33,035 nucleotides of DNA, from positions 1 to 33,035 of the forward strand of contig DASSXJ010000292.1 of assembly GCA_035703895.1 (NCBI GenBank), given 5' to 3'. The notes beneath the pieces were generated by a model, which was not told the origin of the DNA, made no database searches, and was given only the letters and a program-made list of their open reading frames with translations. The translations under genes were made by a program, and so were the position numbers. Positions within the stretch are counted from its first letter, which is position 1. Every line of letters begins with the position of its first letter. This DNA comes from a bacterium. GTDB taxonomy: Bacteria > Sysuimicrobiota > Sysuimicrobiia > Sysuimicrobiales > Segetimicrobiaceae. This document shows positions 7,576 to 15,412 of this stretch, piece after piece.

Positions 7576-8466
7576 TTACGCCTCCCGAGCCCGCTCGCCG
7601 AAGAGCCCGGCGGGCCGAAGCACGAGCAGCAATAACAGCAGCCCGAACCCGTAGACGTCGCGGAACGACGCCGAGAGAAATACGGATCCCAAACTCTCCA
7701 CCAATCCGAGCAGCAGCCCGCCGATGATGCTGCCCGGAATCGACCCCAGGCCGCCGATCACGATGATCTCGAACCCCTTGACCGTGCTCAGCGCCCCGCT
7801 CTCCGGGTAGACCAGAAACACCGGGGCGAGCAGCGCGCCGGCCGCTCCGGCCAGGCCGACGCCGATGCCGAAGGCGCTCATATCGAGGCGCGGCAAGTTG
7901 ATCCCGGCCGTCAGCGCCCCGAGGCGGTTCTGGGCGGCCGCCCGCAGCGCCCGCCCGAACCAGGTCCACCGCACCACGAATGCGAACGCCCCGAGGAGGA
8001 CCACCGTCCCGAGAAACGCGACAAGCCGGCTGCCGTTGAGCGGGAGCGGGCCCAGCATCACCGGCGACGCGTAATCCCGGGGAGAAAACTGGTACGGGCC
8101 GAACACGACAATCGCCAAGTTCCGGAACAATACCGTCAGGCTGATCGTCACGATCGTCGCGTACTCGTCCAGCCGCTCGACCTGGGCGACAAACATCGGC
8201 TGGAGGAGCACCCGCTGGACGAGCATCCCGAGCCCCGCCGTGCCGAGGATGGCGAGGGGCAGCGCCAGGTACCATCGCGACGGGCCGACCCACGTCGAGA
8301 TCCCCAGATACTGCAGATATCCGCCGATCATGTAAAACTCCCCCATCGCCCAGTTGATCATCTTCATGATGCTGTAAATGAAGGTGATCCCAACCGCCAT
8401 CAGGCAGTAAATCATGCCGATCACGAGCCCGGCGAGGGTGTACTGGGCGATGAGGGTGAGGTCCAC
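7576..8466 (-). CDS. livH: Branched-chain amino acid ABC transporter permease, LivH type
   Basis: A 296-residue inner-membrane permease of the LivH family. The N terminus runs straight into hydrophobic helices with GLVIGMIYCLMAVGITFIYSIM. The conserved NWAMGEFYMIGGY follows at about 38-50, and GFEIIVIGGLGSIPGSIIGGL, the family's cytoplasmic loop motif, lies in the C-terminal half. It would form the channel with LivM. It begins 11 bp after the binding-protein gene. It ends immediately before livM in the same reading frame, separated by one TAA. Its closing GGGAGG serves as a likely ribosome site for livM. The substrate is a branched-chain amino acid or a related acid or amide; the family is broad. 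Confidence 0.9.
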   Translation of the reverse strand: MDLTLIAQYTLAGLVIGMIYCLMAVGITFIYSIMKMINWAMGEFYMIGGYLQYLGISTWVGPSRWYLALPLAILGTAGLGMLVQRVLLQPMFVAQVERLDEYATIVTISLTVLFRNLAIVVFGPYQFSPRDYASPVMLGPLPLNGSRLVAFLGTVVLLGAFAFVVRWTWFGRALRAAAQNRLGALTAGINLPRLDMSAFGIGVGLAGAAGALLAPVFLVYPESGALSTVKGFEIIVIGGLGSIPGSIIGGLLLGLVESLGSVFLSASFRDVYGFGLLLLLLVLRPAGLFGERAREA

Positions 8467-8477
8467 GATCTCAGCGA

Positions 8478-9721
8478 CTAACGGGGCGCCGCGTAGCTCC
8501 CCGTTTTCATCGCGCTCGGAAAGAGAATCTGGGCCTTGTCATAGGTCTGCTCGTTCTGCGTGTACTGCAGGATGATCATCGGCGGCGACCACTGGTGCCA
8601 GGCGAGTCCGTCGGCCCGAGGGAACGTCACCTTGCCGCCGATCCAGGTATCAAACCGGCCCCGCTCCAGCTGCGCGATGATCTTCTTCGGGTCGCTGCTG
8701 CACGCCTGGTTCATCGCCTCGGCCACGATCAGTGCGTCGCCGAAGGAGTTGAGGTTGGCATAGATCGCGACGTCATGGTACCGCTTCGCGTACTCGAGCG
8801 CCGCCCACTTGCCGAACGGGCTCAACGCCATCCGGGGGTGGTAGTAGGAGAGATGAACGCGAGGTAGTTTCCCGCCGGGCCGAGGTTCTTCCAGTACTCC
8901 GGCCGCACCGGGAAGTCATACGACCCGAGCATCGCCGACTGGGGAAAGAGGCCGATATCGTGCGCCTGCTTCACGATCAGGTACGCGGGGGTGCCGACCC
9001 CGACGTTCAAGAGGAGGTCCGGCTTCGCGGCCTTGAACTTCAGGAGCTGCGGCGTCAAATCGGAGGACGTCCGGTCGAAGATCACCGCGTCCAGGGTCAC
9101 GTCGAGCTTCTTCGCCGCGATGAGCGCCTTCGTGGCCTCCACCAGTCCGATGCCGTAGTCGGTGTTCTCGGCGAGCATCGCGACCTTATGCCATCCCTGC
9201 GCCTGGATGAACCCGAGCCACGCCGCGGCGCGGTCGGGGTCGATGGGGTGGGCTCGAAACACCGCCGCGAAGTGCTTCCCGGTGACATCGGCCGCGGAGG
9301 CCTGGGTGCTGATGTAGGGGACCATGAACTGATCCGCCAGCGGCGCGGCCGCGAGCATCGCCGAGCTGTGGAACGCGCCCCACACGGCCACGGCGCGATC
9401 GTCGGAGACCAGCCGCCTGAACCCCGCGACCGCCTTCTCCGGCACGCCGCTATCGTCCTCGACGGCCAGCCGGACCTGGGTCGCCGGCAGCGGGCAGCCT
9501 TCCTTGCCTCCGAAGAGGCCGCCCATCACCGTGTTGATGTACTGGACCCCCAGCTCGGCGCCACGCTGGATCAGCTGCCCAGCTGAGGCGTCCCCCGGAG
9601 GCGAGAGCGGGGTGAGGACTCCGAGGGTAACGGGTGCCGGCGCCGACCACCCCGGCGCGTGGCTCCCGACGAACACCGATATCACCACTGCTGCTACGAC
9701 CGCAACCGTCCTTGGACTCAT
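8478..9721 (-). pseudogene. livJ: LivJ-type substrate-binding protein interrupted by a 2-nt frameshift
   Basis: This is the extracytoplasmic binding protein of the liv cluster (Peripla_BP_6 type). The first frame starts at ATG 9721 with AAGGGGGAG 5 nt upstream. It has a signal peptide ending near GWSA-PAP, then VTLGVLTPLSPPGD, and stops at 8822-8824 after 299 residues. The remaining 117 codons of the domain (MALSPFGKWAALEYAKRY onward, to 8478) lie in another frame. Removing two bases from the GA repeat at 8848-8853 joins them smoothly as NYLAFIS-YYHPRMALSPFG, a reading typical of this family. The break may be a true lesion or a base-calling error. An intact product would be about 414 residues. 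Confidence 0.82.
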
Positions 9722-9739
9722 CCGGCTCCCCCTTCCGTG

Positions 9740-9760
9740 TCCGGCGCCGTCCGCGCCGGA
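9740..9760. other. Perfect inverted repeat in the livF-livJ gap
   Basis: TCCGGCGC (9740-9747) and GCGCCGGA (9753-9760) form a perfect 8-bp stem with a 5-nt loop in the 65-bp gap between livF and livJ. It sits just before the livJ ribosome site. In binding-protein transporter operons such stems often mark RNA processing or stabilise the binding-protein message; that role here is inferred. Confidence 0.45.
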
Positions 9761-9786
9761 GATCATGTGTGCGCGAAAGCGGCCGC

Positions 9787-10518
9787 TCACGACCCCGTGG
9801 GCGACGTTCCGACCAGCGTCTCCTGGACGATGGCGCGGAGGTCGCGCGCGAACACCTCGCGCGGGCCTTCCCGCTCCACACGGCCCATGACGATCAGGTA
9901 GACGTCGTCCGCCACCGCGACGGCCTCGGAGATGTTCTGATCCACGAGCAGGACGGTGATCCCCAACCCGCGGCTGCGCACGAGCAGATCGTAGACCTCG
10001 TCGGCCACGCGGGGCGCGAGCCCGGCCGTCGGCTCGTCCACCAGGAGCAGCGACGGCAGCGCGACCAGTTCCTTGGCGATGGAGAGCATCCGCAGTTGTC
10101 CGCCGCTCAGGACCGTCGCCCGAGATCGGCGGAGGCCGGCCAGCGCCGGAAACAGATCGTAGATGCGGACCAGGCGCTCCCGCAGCGTCACCCGGTCGTG
10201 CCGGATGGTCCATCCGCCGACGAGGAGATTTTCTTCGACCGTCATCTGCGGAAACGCGCTGGGCCCTTGAGGAACGTACCCGATCCCGATCCGCTTTCGC
10301 TCGTATGCCGACAGTCCTTGCATCTCGCGATCGCGAACCCATACGCGGCCGGCACGGGGCGCAACCAGCCCGAACACCACTCGGAGCAACGTCGATTTTC
10401 CGGCACCGTTGGGACCGATCACCGCGGTGATCCGGCCCGAGACCGCCCTCAGGGTGAGGTCGTTGAGAATATCGATTCCGGGATGGTATCCGGCGACGAC
10501 GCGATCAACCCACAGCAT
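9787..10518 (-). CDS. livF: Branched-chain amino acid ABC transporter ATP-binding protein, LivF type
   Basis: A 243-residue cytoplasmic ATPase. Walker A is GPNGAGKS (35-42), the Q loop lies in GYVPQG (80-85), the signature is LSGGQLRML (137-145), and Walker B is LLLVDEP (157-163), followed by the H-loop region (VLLVDQN). VPQGPSAFPQMTVEENL is characteristic of LivF rather than LivG. Asn replaces the switch His in VDQN, as is usual in LivF. It powers import with LivG and the two permeases. It lies 14 bp after livG and 65 bp before livJ. Confidence 0.92.
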   Translation of the reverse strand: MLWVDRVVAGYHPGIDILNDLTLRAVSGRITAVIGPNGAGKSTLLRVVFGLVAPRAGRVWVRDREMQGLSAYERKRIGIGYVPQGPSAFPQMTVEENLLVGGWTIRHDRVTLRERLVRIYDLFPALAGLRRSRATVLSGGQLRMLSIAKELVALPSLLLVDEPTAGLAPRVADEVYDLLVRSRGLGITVLLVDQNISEAVAVADDVYLIVMGRVEREGPREVFARDLRAIVQETLVGTSPTGS

Positions 10519-10532
10519 GGGCCGCGTTCCGC

Positions 10533-11294
10533 TTACGCGCCGCCCGCGGACACAGCCGCCGCCCGGCGGCCTCCGAGGTAGGCTTCGATGACGCGGGGGT
10601 CACGCGCCACGTCGTCCAGCGTGCCTTCGGCGATCCACTCCCCGTTGTGCATCACCGACACCCGGCTGCACAGTCTGCGGAGCGTGGTCATCTCGTGGCT
10701 GACGACGAGAAAGGTGACACCGTCCCGCCGGTTGATCTCGAGGATCGCACCCACCATCCGGTCCTTGATGGTCGGGTGCACGCCTGCAAACGGTTCGTCG
10801 AGCAGGACCAAACGAAGCGGGCGCTGCACGAGGCAGCGGGCAAGTTGCAGCAGCATTGCCTGTCCGCCTGAGAGGTCGCGGGCCTCCGCATGCGCCAGGC
10901 CGTCCAACCCGACAAACTCGAGAGTCCGGCGGGCCGCCTCGCGCCCTTCGCCCCATGAGGCGCGCCGGTGGTCTGCGCACAGCGGCAGGAGGAGGTTTTC
11001 CAGCACGGTCATGTGCTGAAACACGCGCGGCAACTGGAATGTCCGCGCCACCCCGAGCGCGGCGACCGCATCGGGGGACATCCCCTGAATCGGCCGGTCT
11101 CCGAGCCGGATCTCCCCTTGATCGGGTAGCAGTTGCCCCCCGATCAAATTCAGCAGGGTCGTCTTCCCGGAGCCGTTCGGCCCGATCAGCCCGCGCACCT
11201 CGCCCGACCCGAGCGCGGTAGTGACATCGCGGACCGCGGCCACGCCCCCGAAGGACTTTCCGAGGCCGCGGAGCGTTAGGAGGGTCGAAATCAT
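10533..11294 (-). CDS. livG: Branched-chain amino acid ABC transporter ATP-binding protein, LivG type
   Basis: A 253-residue ATPase, partner of LivF. Walker A is GPNGSGKT (38-45), the Q loop is in RTFQLPRVF (about 84-92), the signature is LSGGQAMLL (141-149), and Walker B is LVLLDEP (162-168), then VSHEM. The order Q-loop RTFQ plus the PDAVAALGVARTFQ lead-in is typical of LivG. It is the first transporter gene in a minus-strand run and begins 48 bp after the CtaG-like gene, so it may share an upstream promoter. Confidence 0.92.
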   Translation of the reverse strand: MISTLLTLRGLGKSFGGVAAVRDVTTALGSGEVRGLIGPNGSGKTTLLNLIGGQLLPDQGEIRLGDRPIQGMSPDAVAALGVARTFQLPRVFQHMTVLENLLLPLCADHRRASWGEGREAARRTLEFVGLDGLAHAEARDLSGGQAMLLQLARCLVQRPLRLVLLDEPFAGVHPTIKDRMVGAILEINRRDGVTFLVVSHEMTTLRRLCSRVSVMHNGEWIAEGTLDDVARDPRVIEAYLGGRRAAAVSAGGA

Positions 11295-11342
11295 GCCCGA
11301 AGGTTCGCCGGGAGCCGCGAGCGGCCCTGTGCCCCCCAGAAA

Positions 11343-12773
11343 TCACCGGCCCGCCGAGAGCCTCTCGGAGGCCCGGCCGGCGCCTTCGCGTCTCAACAAG
11401 ACGTTGAGCAGGATCAGCACCGGGATCACGTACATCATCTGGCCCATCACCCACATCACCCCGCCGCCCAACCGCAGGTCATCGAGCGGGGTGAGCCCCC
11501 ACAGCCGGGGGACCTGAGTGTAATGGAGGTAGAACGGGCGGCCGGCAAACGCCAGCGCGAACCCAACGAGGAAATTGATGAGGTCCGCGGCGACGACGAG
11601 CCCGAGTCGCAATCCGTAAGATGCGCGGACCAGCCTGGGCGTGGGCGACACGATGACGCCCCAAAATACCATGCCGGCTCCCACAAAACTCAGATGTTCA
11701 ACCATGTGGACCCACCGGGACGCGAGGGTGGCATCGTACGCGAAGGGGAGGTGCCAGAACACGAGCACGCCGTTGAACAGGAGGAGCGCGGGGAGCGGCG
11801 ACCATATCGCGTGCAGGACGCGGGCGGCCCGCGGGATCTGATAGAGCCGGCCCACGAGCGTCGCGGGCACGGCAAGGGCGAGCAGGGCCGGCGCCACGAG
11901 CAGCAGGAGCATGTGCTGCACCATGTGGATCGTGAAGAGGTATTCGGACCCCGCGTCGATCGGCGACAACAATGCGACCGCCAGGGCGAGCATGCCGCCC
12001 CAAAAGTACACCGGCTGAGGCGGCCGCGGGGGAAATCGCCGCGCAGCCCACAGAAAACCGAGGGCGGTAAGGGCGAGCCCGGTGCCGATCAAAGGATCCC
12101 AGTGCCACTCGCGCCAGGTGATCGCCGGCGGAGCCCCGCGGGTCGTGTCGCCGGCCGCGATGCCGCCCTGCATCGCGTCCGGGGGGCGGACCGTGATCCG
12201 GCGAGTGACGAGGACGCGGGGCACGAACGATCTGTTGTCGCTCGCCACGTACTCGACGGTGACGGTGTGATTCCCGGCGGACACCGGCACCACGACCGAC
12301 GGGGTCCATGCCCTGCTGACGACCCGTCCGTCGACAGCGACGTGAATGCGCCCTCCGGCCGAAAGCGATGAGACAGGAGTCCAAGCCGCGCCGGCGGGTT
12401 CGAACAGCCGCACGCTTATGGGGACGTCGTGAGACTCAATGATCTGGCCATCGACCGGTGTGACCACCACCAGCCGGACGCGCGTGGTCGGGGCGCCCAG
12501 ATCGGAGATCGACGCCACAAGATCGGGCCCCCCGAGAAACGCCAGCATGCCGACGAGGAGGAGGATATATCCGGGCCGGGTGAGCCGCGGCCGACCCCGG
12601 GCGATCATCAGCCACCCCAGGATGGCCAGCGCGAGACCCCCGGCGAGCGTGGCGAGCTGCGGACCCGTCACCGGCCCGCCCGTCAGCGGGTGCGCATTCG
12701 CCGGCGACGGAAAAAGCAGCGCGCCTGCGGCGACGGCCAACGCGGAAGGCATGCCTCGCCGAATACCACGCAT
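11343..12773 (-). CDS. CtaG-type cytochrome c oxidase assembly membrane protein with an N-terminal beta domain
   Basis: A 476-residue membrane protein. The C-terminal half (about 220-462) matches the caa3_CtaG family: a chain of helices with YLFTIHMVQHMLLLLVAP (279-294), VFWHLPFAYDATL (338-350) and HMVEHLSFVGAG, whose His residues are the conserved ones. These proteins help build the copper centre of heme-copper oxidases. The N-terminal part is less usual: signal peptide (to about ANA, 27), two helices (about 38-58 and 67-88), then about 100 residues of beta-type sequence (98-196) resembling an Ig-like or CopC-like extracytoplasmic domain. The ATG at 12773 has no clear ribosome site; pyrB ends 13 bp upstream, so coupling is likely. 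No oxidase genes are in the window. Confidence 0.8.
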   Translation of the reverse strand: MRGIRRGMPSALAVAAGALLFPSPANAHPLTGGPVTGPQLATLAGGLALAILGWLMIARGRPRLTRPGYILLLVGMLAFLGGPDLVASISDLGAPTTRVRLVVVTPVDGQIIESHDVPISVRLFEPAGAAWTPVSSLSAGGRIHVAVDGRVVSRAWTPSVVVPVSAGNHTVTVEYVASDNRSFVPRVLVTRRITVRPPDAMQGGIAAGDTTRGAPPAITWREWHWDPLIGTGLALTALGFLWAARRFPPRPPQPVYFWGGMLALAVALLSPIDAGSEYLFTIHMVQHMLLLLVAPALLALAVPATLVGRLYQIPRAARVLHAIWSPLPALLLFNGVLVFWHLPFAYDATLASRWVHMVEHLSFVGAGMVFWGVIVSPTPRLVRASYGLRLGLVVAADLINFLVGFALAFAGRPFYLHYTQVPRLWGLTPLDDLRLGGGVMWVMGQMMYVIPVLILLNVLLRREGAGRASERLSAGR

Positions 12774-12786
12774 GGGTGATCGAATG

Positions 12787-13806
12787 CTAGCGGATGTTCC
12801 GGCTGGAGGCCCGGTCGACCGCGCAGGTCAGTTTCAACAGGGCCATGCGGATGTACATCCCGGCCTCGGTCTGGTCGAAGATGATCACGCGCGGATCCGC
12901 ATCAACCGAGGTCGGCAGTTCGCTGTGGGGTCCTTCGACCCGGGGCAGGGGGTGCATCACGACGGCGCGTTCGGGGAGCTGGGCAAGGATCTCGGCCGTG
13001 ACCGAGAACGCGTCCCGGACGCGCTCGTACTGAGGCCGCGCCTCGTCCTCAAATCGCTCCTTCTGGATCCGCGTGACGTACAACACATCCGCGTCGCGCA
13101 CACCCGCGGCGAGGTCCTCGGTCTGCACAAAGGGGACCTTGTGGCGGCGCAGGTAGGCAAGCAGGTCGTCCTTCATCTGTACCGCCTTGGGCGCAATCAA
13201 CCGAAACGACACCCCGGGGTACTTGGCCAGCAGGTAGCACAGCGAGCGGGCGGTCCGCCCATTCAACAGATCGCCGGCCACGGCGACGGTCGCCCCCTCC
13301 AGCCGGCCGCGGACGCGCCAGATCGTGTAGGCGTCGAGCAGCGCCTGAGTCGGATGCTGGCCGGGACCATCCCCCGCGTTGAAGACGGGAACCGGACGTC
13401 TCGTACGCGGGTCGGCCGCAACGGCGGCCGCGCGTTCCGCGGCCCCCTCCTGGTAGTGACGGATGACAATCGCCGCGGGCCGGTACCGGCAGACCACCCG
13501 AATCGTGTCCTCGATCGACTCCCCCTTGGCCGCCGAGGAGAACTCGCGCGCGGCCTCGGAGGTCAGCACCCGCCCCCCGAGGTGATAGGTGGCAAACTCA
13601 AAGGAGAGCCGGGTCCGGGTGCTGGGTTCATAGAAGAGGGTCAGGACGATTTTGCCTTTCAATAAATTGCTGCCGCCGCTGTTGATGATTTCCTCGGCGA
13701 GGCGGGCTTCCCGGAACACACAGTCTAGCGCCGCGGGATCGAACTGCTGGGCCCGAAGCACGTGGGGCCATCCGGCCCACAGATGAAGCGTTGCGGGGAC
13801 AGCCAT
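12787..13806 (-). CDS. pyrB: Aspartate carbamoyltransferase, catalytic subunit
   Basis: A 339-residue ATCase that joins carbamoyl phosphate and aspartate in pyrimidine synthesis. Motifs: the carbamoyl-phosphate loop STRTR (62-66) in FYEPSTRTRLSFE, the Lys94 loop region (FSSAAKGES), GDGPGQHPTQALLD (146-159), VTRIQKERF (244-252), HPLPR (285-289), and a C-terminal EAGMYIRMALL. ATCase is chosen over ornithine carbamoyltransferase from the QKERF and PRVEGPHSELP context. The frame is open upstream, but the ATG at 13806 has an AGGGG site 4-5 nt before it and starts the domain. No other pyr gene is adjacent. It appears to head the minus-strand run with the CtaG-like gene and the liv genes. Confidence 0.9.
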   Translation of the reverse strand: MAVPATLHLWAGWPHVLRAQQFDPAALDCVFREARLAEEIINSGGSNLLKGKIVLTLFYEPSTRTRLSFEFATYHLGGRVLTSEAAREFSSAAKGESIEDTIRVVCRYRPAAIVIRHYQEGAAERAAAVAADPRTRRPVPVFNAGDGPGQHPTQALLDAYTIWRVRGRLEGATVAVAGDLLNGRTARSLCYLLAKYPGVSFRLIAPKAVQMKDDLLAYLRRHKVPFVQTEDLAAGVRDADVLYVTRIQKERFEDEARPQYERVRDAFSVTAEILAQLPERAVVMHPLPRVEGPHSELPTSVDADPRVIIFDQTEAGMYIRMALLKLTCAVDRASSRNIR

Positions 13807-13933
13807 GTTTCCCCTGTTCTTCGGCCCGGCCCGACGCCAGCCCTCCCCTGCCACGAGGGGATGGGCGGCGAAGGAAGAATTCTCCGGGGAAGCCACCCGG
13901 GATTTCCATTCCGGGAAGAGGAAGGAGCGCACC

Positions 13934-14320
13934 ATGGTCCCCCCGGGGGCCGCGTACCACGACCTGCTCGTCGCCTATGCGGCCGCGTGGACCCGGCACG
14001 ATCTCGACGCCATCATGGGCATGATGACCCCGGATTGCCTCTTCGAAACATCGGGAGGGCCCGACCCCTGGGGCCGGCGCTACGAGGGACATGCGGCAGT
14101 CCGCGACGCCATCGCCGAGATCTTCGACATGCTTCCCGACATTCGGTTCACCAGCGCCCGCCACTTCGTGTGCGGCGAACGGGGCGTGTCGGAATGGACG
14201 ATGATCGCCACCCGGCCCGACGGAGGCCGCATCGAGGCGCGCGGGTGCGACCTGTTCGAGTTCAGAGAAGGGAAGATCTTTCGGAAGGACTCGTATCGGA
14301 AGCGCCGGCTCGTCCGGTAG
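13934..14320 (+). CDS. NTF2-like (SnoaL/DUF4440-type) protein
   Basis: A 128-residue cone-fold protein. The pattern is a helix with AYAAAWTRHDLDAIMGMMTPDCLFET, then YEGHAAVRDAIAEIFDMLPDIRFT, then strands (GVSEWTMIATRPDGGRIEARGCDLFEFREGKI), ending in FRKDSYRKRR. This is the standard SnoaL-like layout, seen in cyclases, isomerases and many uncharacterised proteins, so activity is open. The ATG at 13934 has AAGGAG 6 nt upstream. It diverges from pyrB over 127 bp and lies 63 bp ahead of the first amidohydrolase, so it may belong to the same catabolic operon. Confidence 0.78.
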   Translation: MVPPGAAYHDLLVAYAAAWTRHDLDAIMGMMTPDCLFETSGGPDPWGRRYEGHAAVRDAIAEIFDMLPDIRFTSARHFVCGERGVSEWTMIATRPDGGRIEARGCDLFEFREGKIFRKDSYRKRRLVR

Positions 14321-14383
14321 CGATCGCCTGCGCGATGCGCGGCAAAGAGGGGTTTCCCGCGGCATCGCCGTACAAAGGGCTTC

Positions 14384-15412
14384 GTGCGCATCGACGTCGC
14401 GGCCCACATCTTGCCCGAGCGGTACTACGCCCGCCTCCAGCAGATGCCGGGATTCTACATGTCCAGGCGCATCAAAGGGATCCCCGCTCTCTGGGATCTC
14501 GGCGCGCGCTTCCGCATCATGGACGGATTCACCGAGTATCAACAGGTGCTCTCCCTCGCCATCCCCCCGCTCGACCGTCTCGGGTCGCCCGACGTCACCC
14601 CCGATCTCGCCAAACTCGGCAACGAAGAACTCGCTCGGCTGGTCGATGCGCATCCCGGCCGGTTCGCCGGCGCATTCGCCGGCCTGCCGCTCAACAATCC
14701 GGACGCGAGCCTCGCCGAACTCGATCGGGTGGCTCGCGATCCGCGATTTCTTGGGGTGCAGGTCTACTCCAATGTCGCGAAGCGCCCCTTGGACGAGCCC
14801 GCCAGCTTCGCCGTGATCGAGGAGGCGGTGCGCCGAGACCTGCCGATCTTTCTCCATCCGGCCCGGGCGGCGGACCACCCCGATTACGGGAACGAGGAGA
14901 CCTCCCGGTACGATGTCTGGCAGATCTTCGGGTGGCCGTACGAAACGACGGTCGCCATGACGAGGCTCGTCTTCACCGGGCTATTCGACCGCCATCCCGA
15001 CGCGGTGATCATCACCCACCATCTCGGCGCCATGGCGCCGTACTTTTCCGGCCGCATCAGCGGAGGCTACGACCAGTTCGGCACTCGAAGCCCGGAGGGC
15101 CAGGTGGAACGCCCGCCCGTCCCGCTCGCTCGCCCCCCGCAGGCGTACTTCACCAAGTTCTACGCCGACACGGCGCTTTTTGGCTGCCCGCACGGCCTGC
15201 GGTGCGGACTCGAGTACTTCCCCATTGAACAGGTGCTCTTCGGCTCGGACACCCCGTTCGACGCAGAGGGAGGCACCCGCTACATTCGGGAAACGATCGC
15301 GGACCTCGACGCCGCCGGGCTCTCCGCCGATCGGCGCCGGATGGTCGACGAGGGCAACGTGCGCCGGCTGCTCGCCGGACGCAAGATGGTCCGCGGTCCG
15401 TCGTACCCGTGA
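14384..15412 (+). CDS. ACMSD-like amidohydrolase with altered first metal motif
   Basis: A 342-residue TIM-barrel hydrolase/decarboxylase of the amidohydrolase_2 (ACMSD-like) family. The usual N-terminal HxH metal motif reads IDVAAHILP here, so the first His is Ala6 and only His8 remains. Other ligand positions look present: LHP in PIFLHPARAADH, ITHHLG, and Asp in FGSDTPFDAE. A GTG start at 14384 has AAAGGG 5-6 nt upstream. Its stop overlaps the start of the SsuB-like ATPase by 4 nt, so the two are surely co-translated. Together with the transporter and a second amidohydrolase it suggests uptake and processing of an organic acid or aromatic compound (inferred). Confidence 0.85.
   Translation: MRIDVAAHILPERYYARLQQMPGFYMSRRIKGIPALWDLGARFRIMDGFTEYQQVLSLAIPPLDRLGSPDVTPDLAKLGNEELARLVDAHPGRFAGAFAGLPLNNPDASLAELDRVARDPRFLGVQVYSNVAKRPLDEPASFAVIEEAVRRDLPIFLHPARAADHPDYGNEETSRYDVWQIFGWPYETTVAMTRLVFTGLFDRHPDAVIITHHLGAMAPYFSGRISGGYDQFGTRSPEGQVERPPVPLARPPQAYFTKFYADTALFGCPHGLRCGLEYFPIEQVLFGSDTPFDAEGGTRYIRETIADLDAAGLSADRRRMVDEGNVRRLLAGRKMVRGPSYP

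Noticed and set aside
6530-8293. Minus-strand open frame of 587 codons across the livM/livH region
   Set aside because: It is an alternate frame over two clear permeases. The product is Arg/Gly/Pro-rich and lacks membrane segments, so it does not explain the livM start problem.
13807-13933. Inverted repeats in the pyrB/NTF2 divergent gap as a pyrimidine attenuator
   Set aside because: The TCCCCT/AGGGGA stem is short, there is no U run, and no leader peptide rich in pyrimidine-dependent codons or PyrR-like motif is recognisable.
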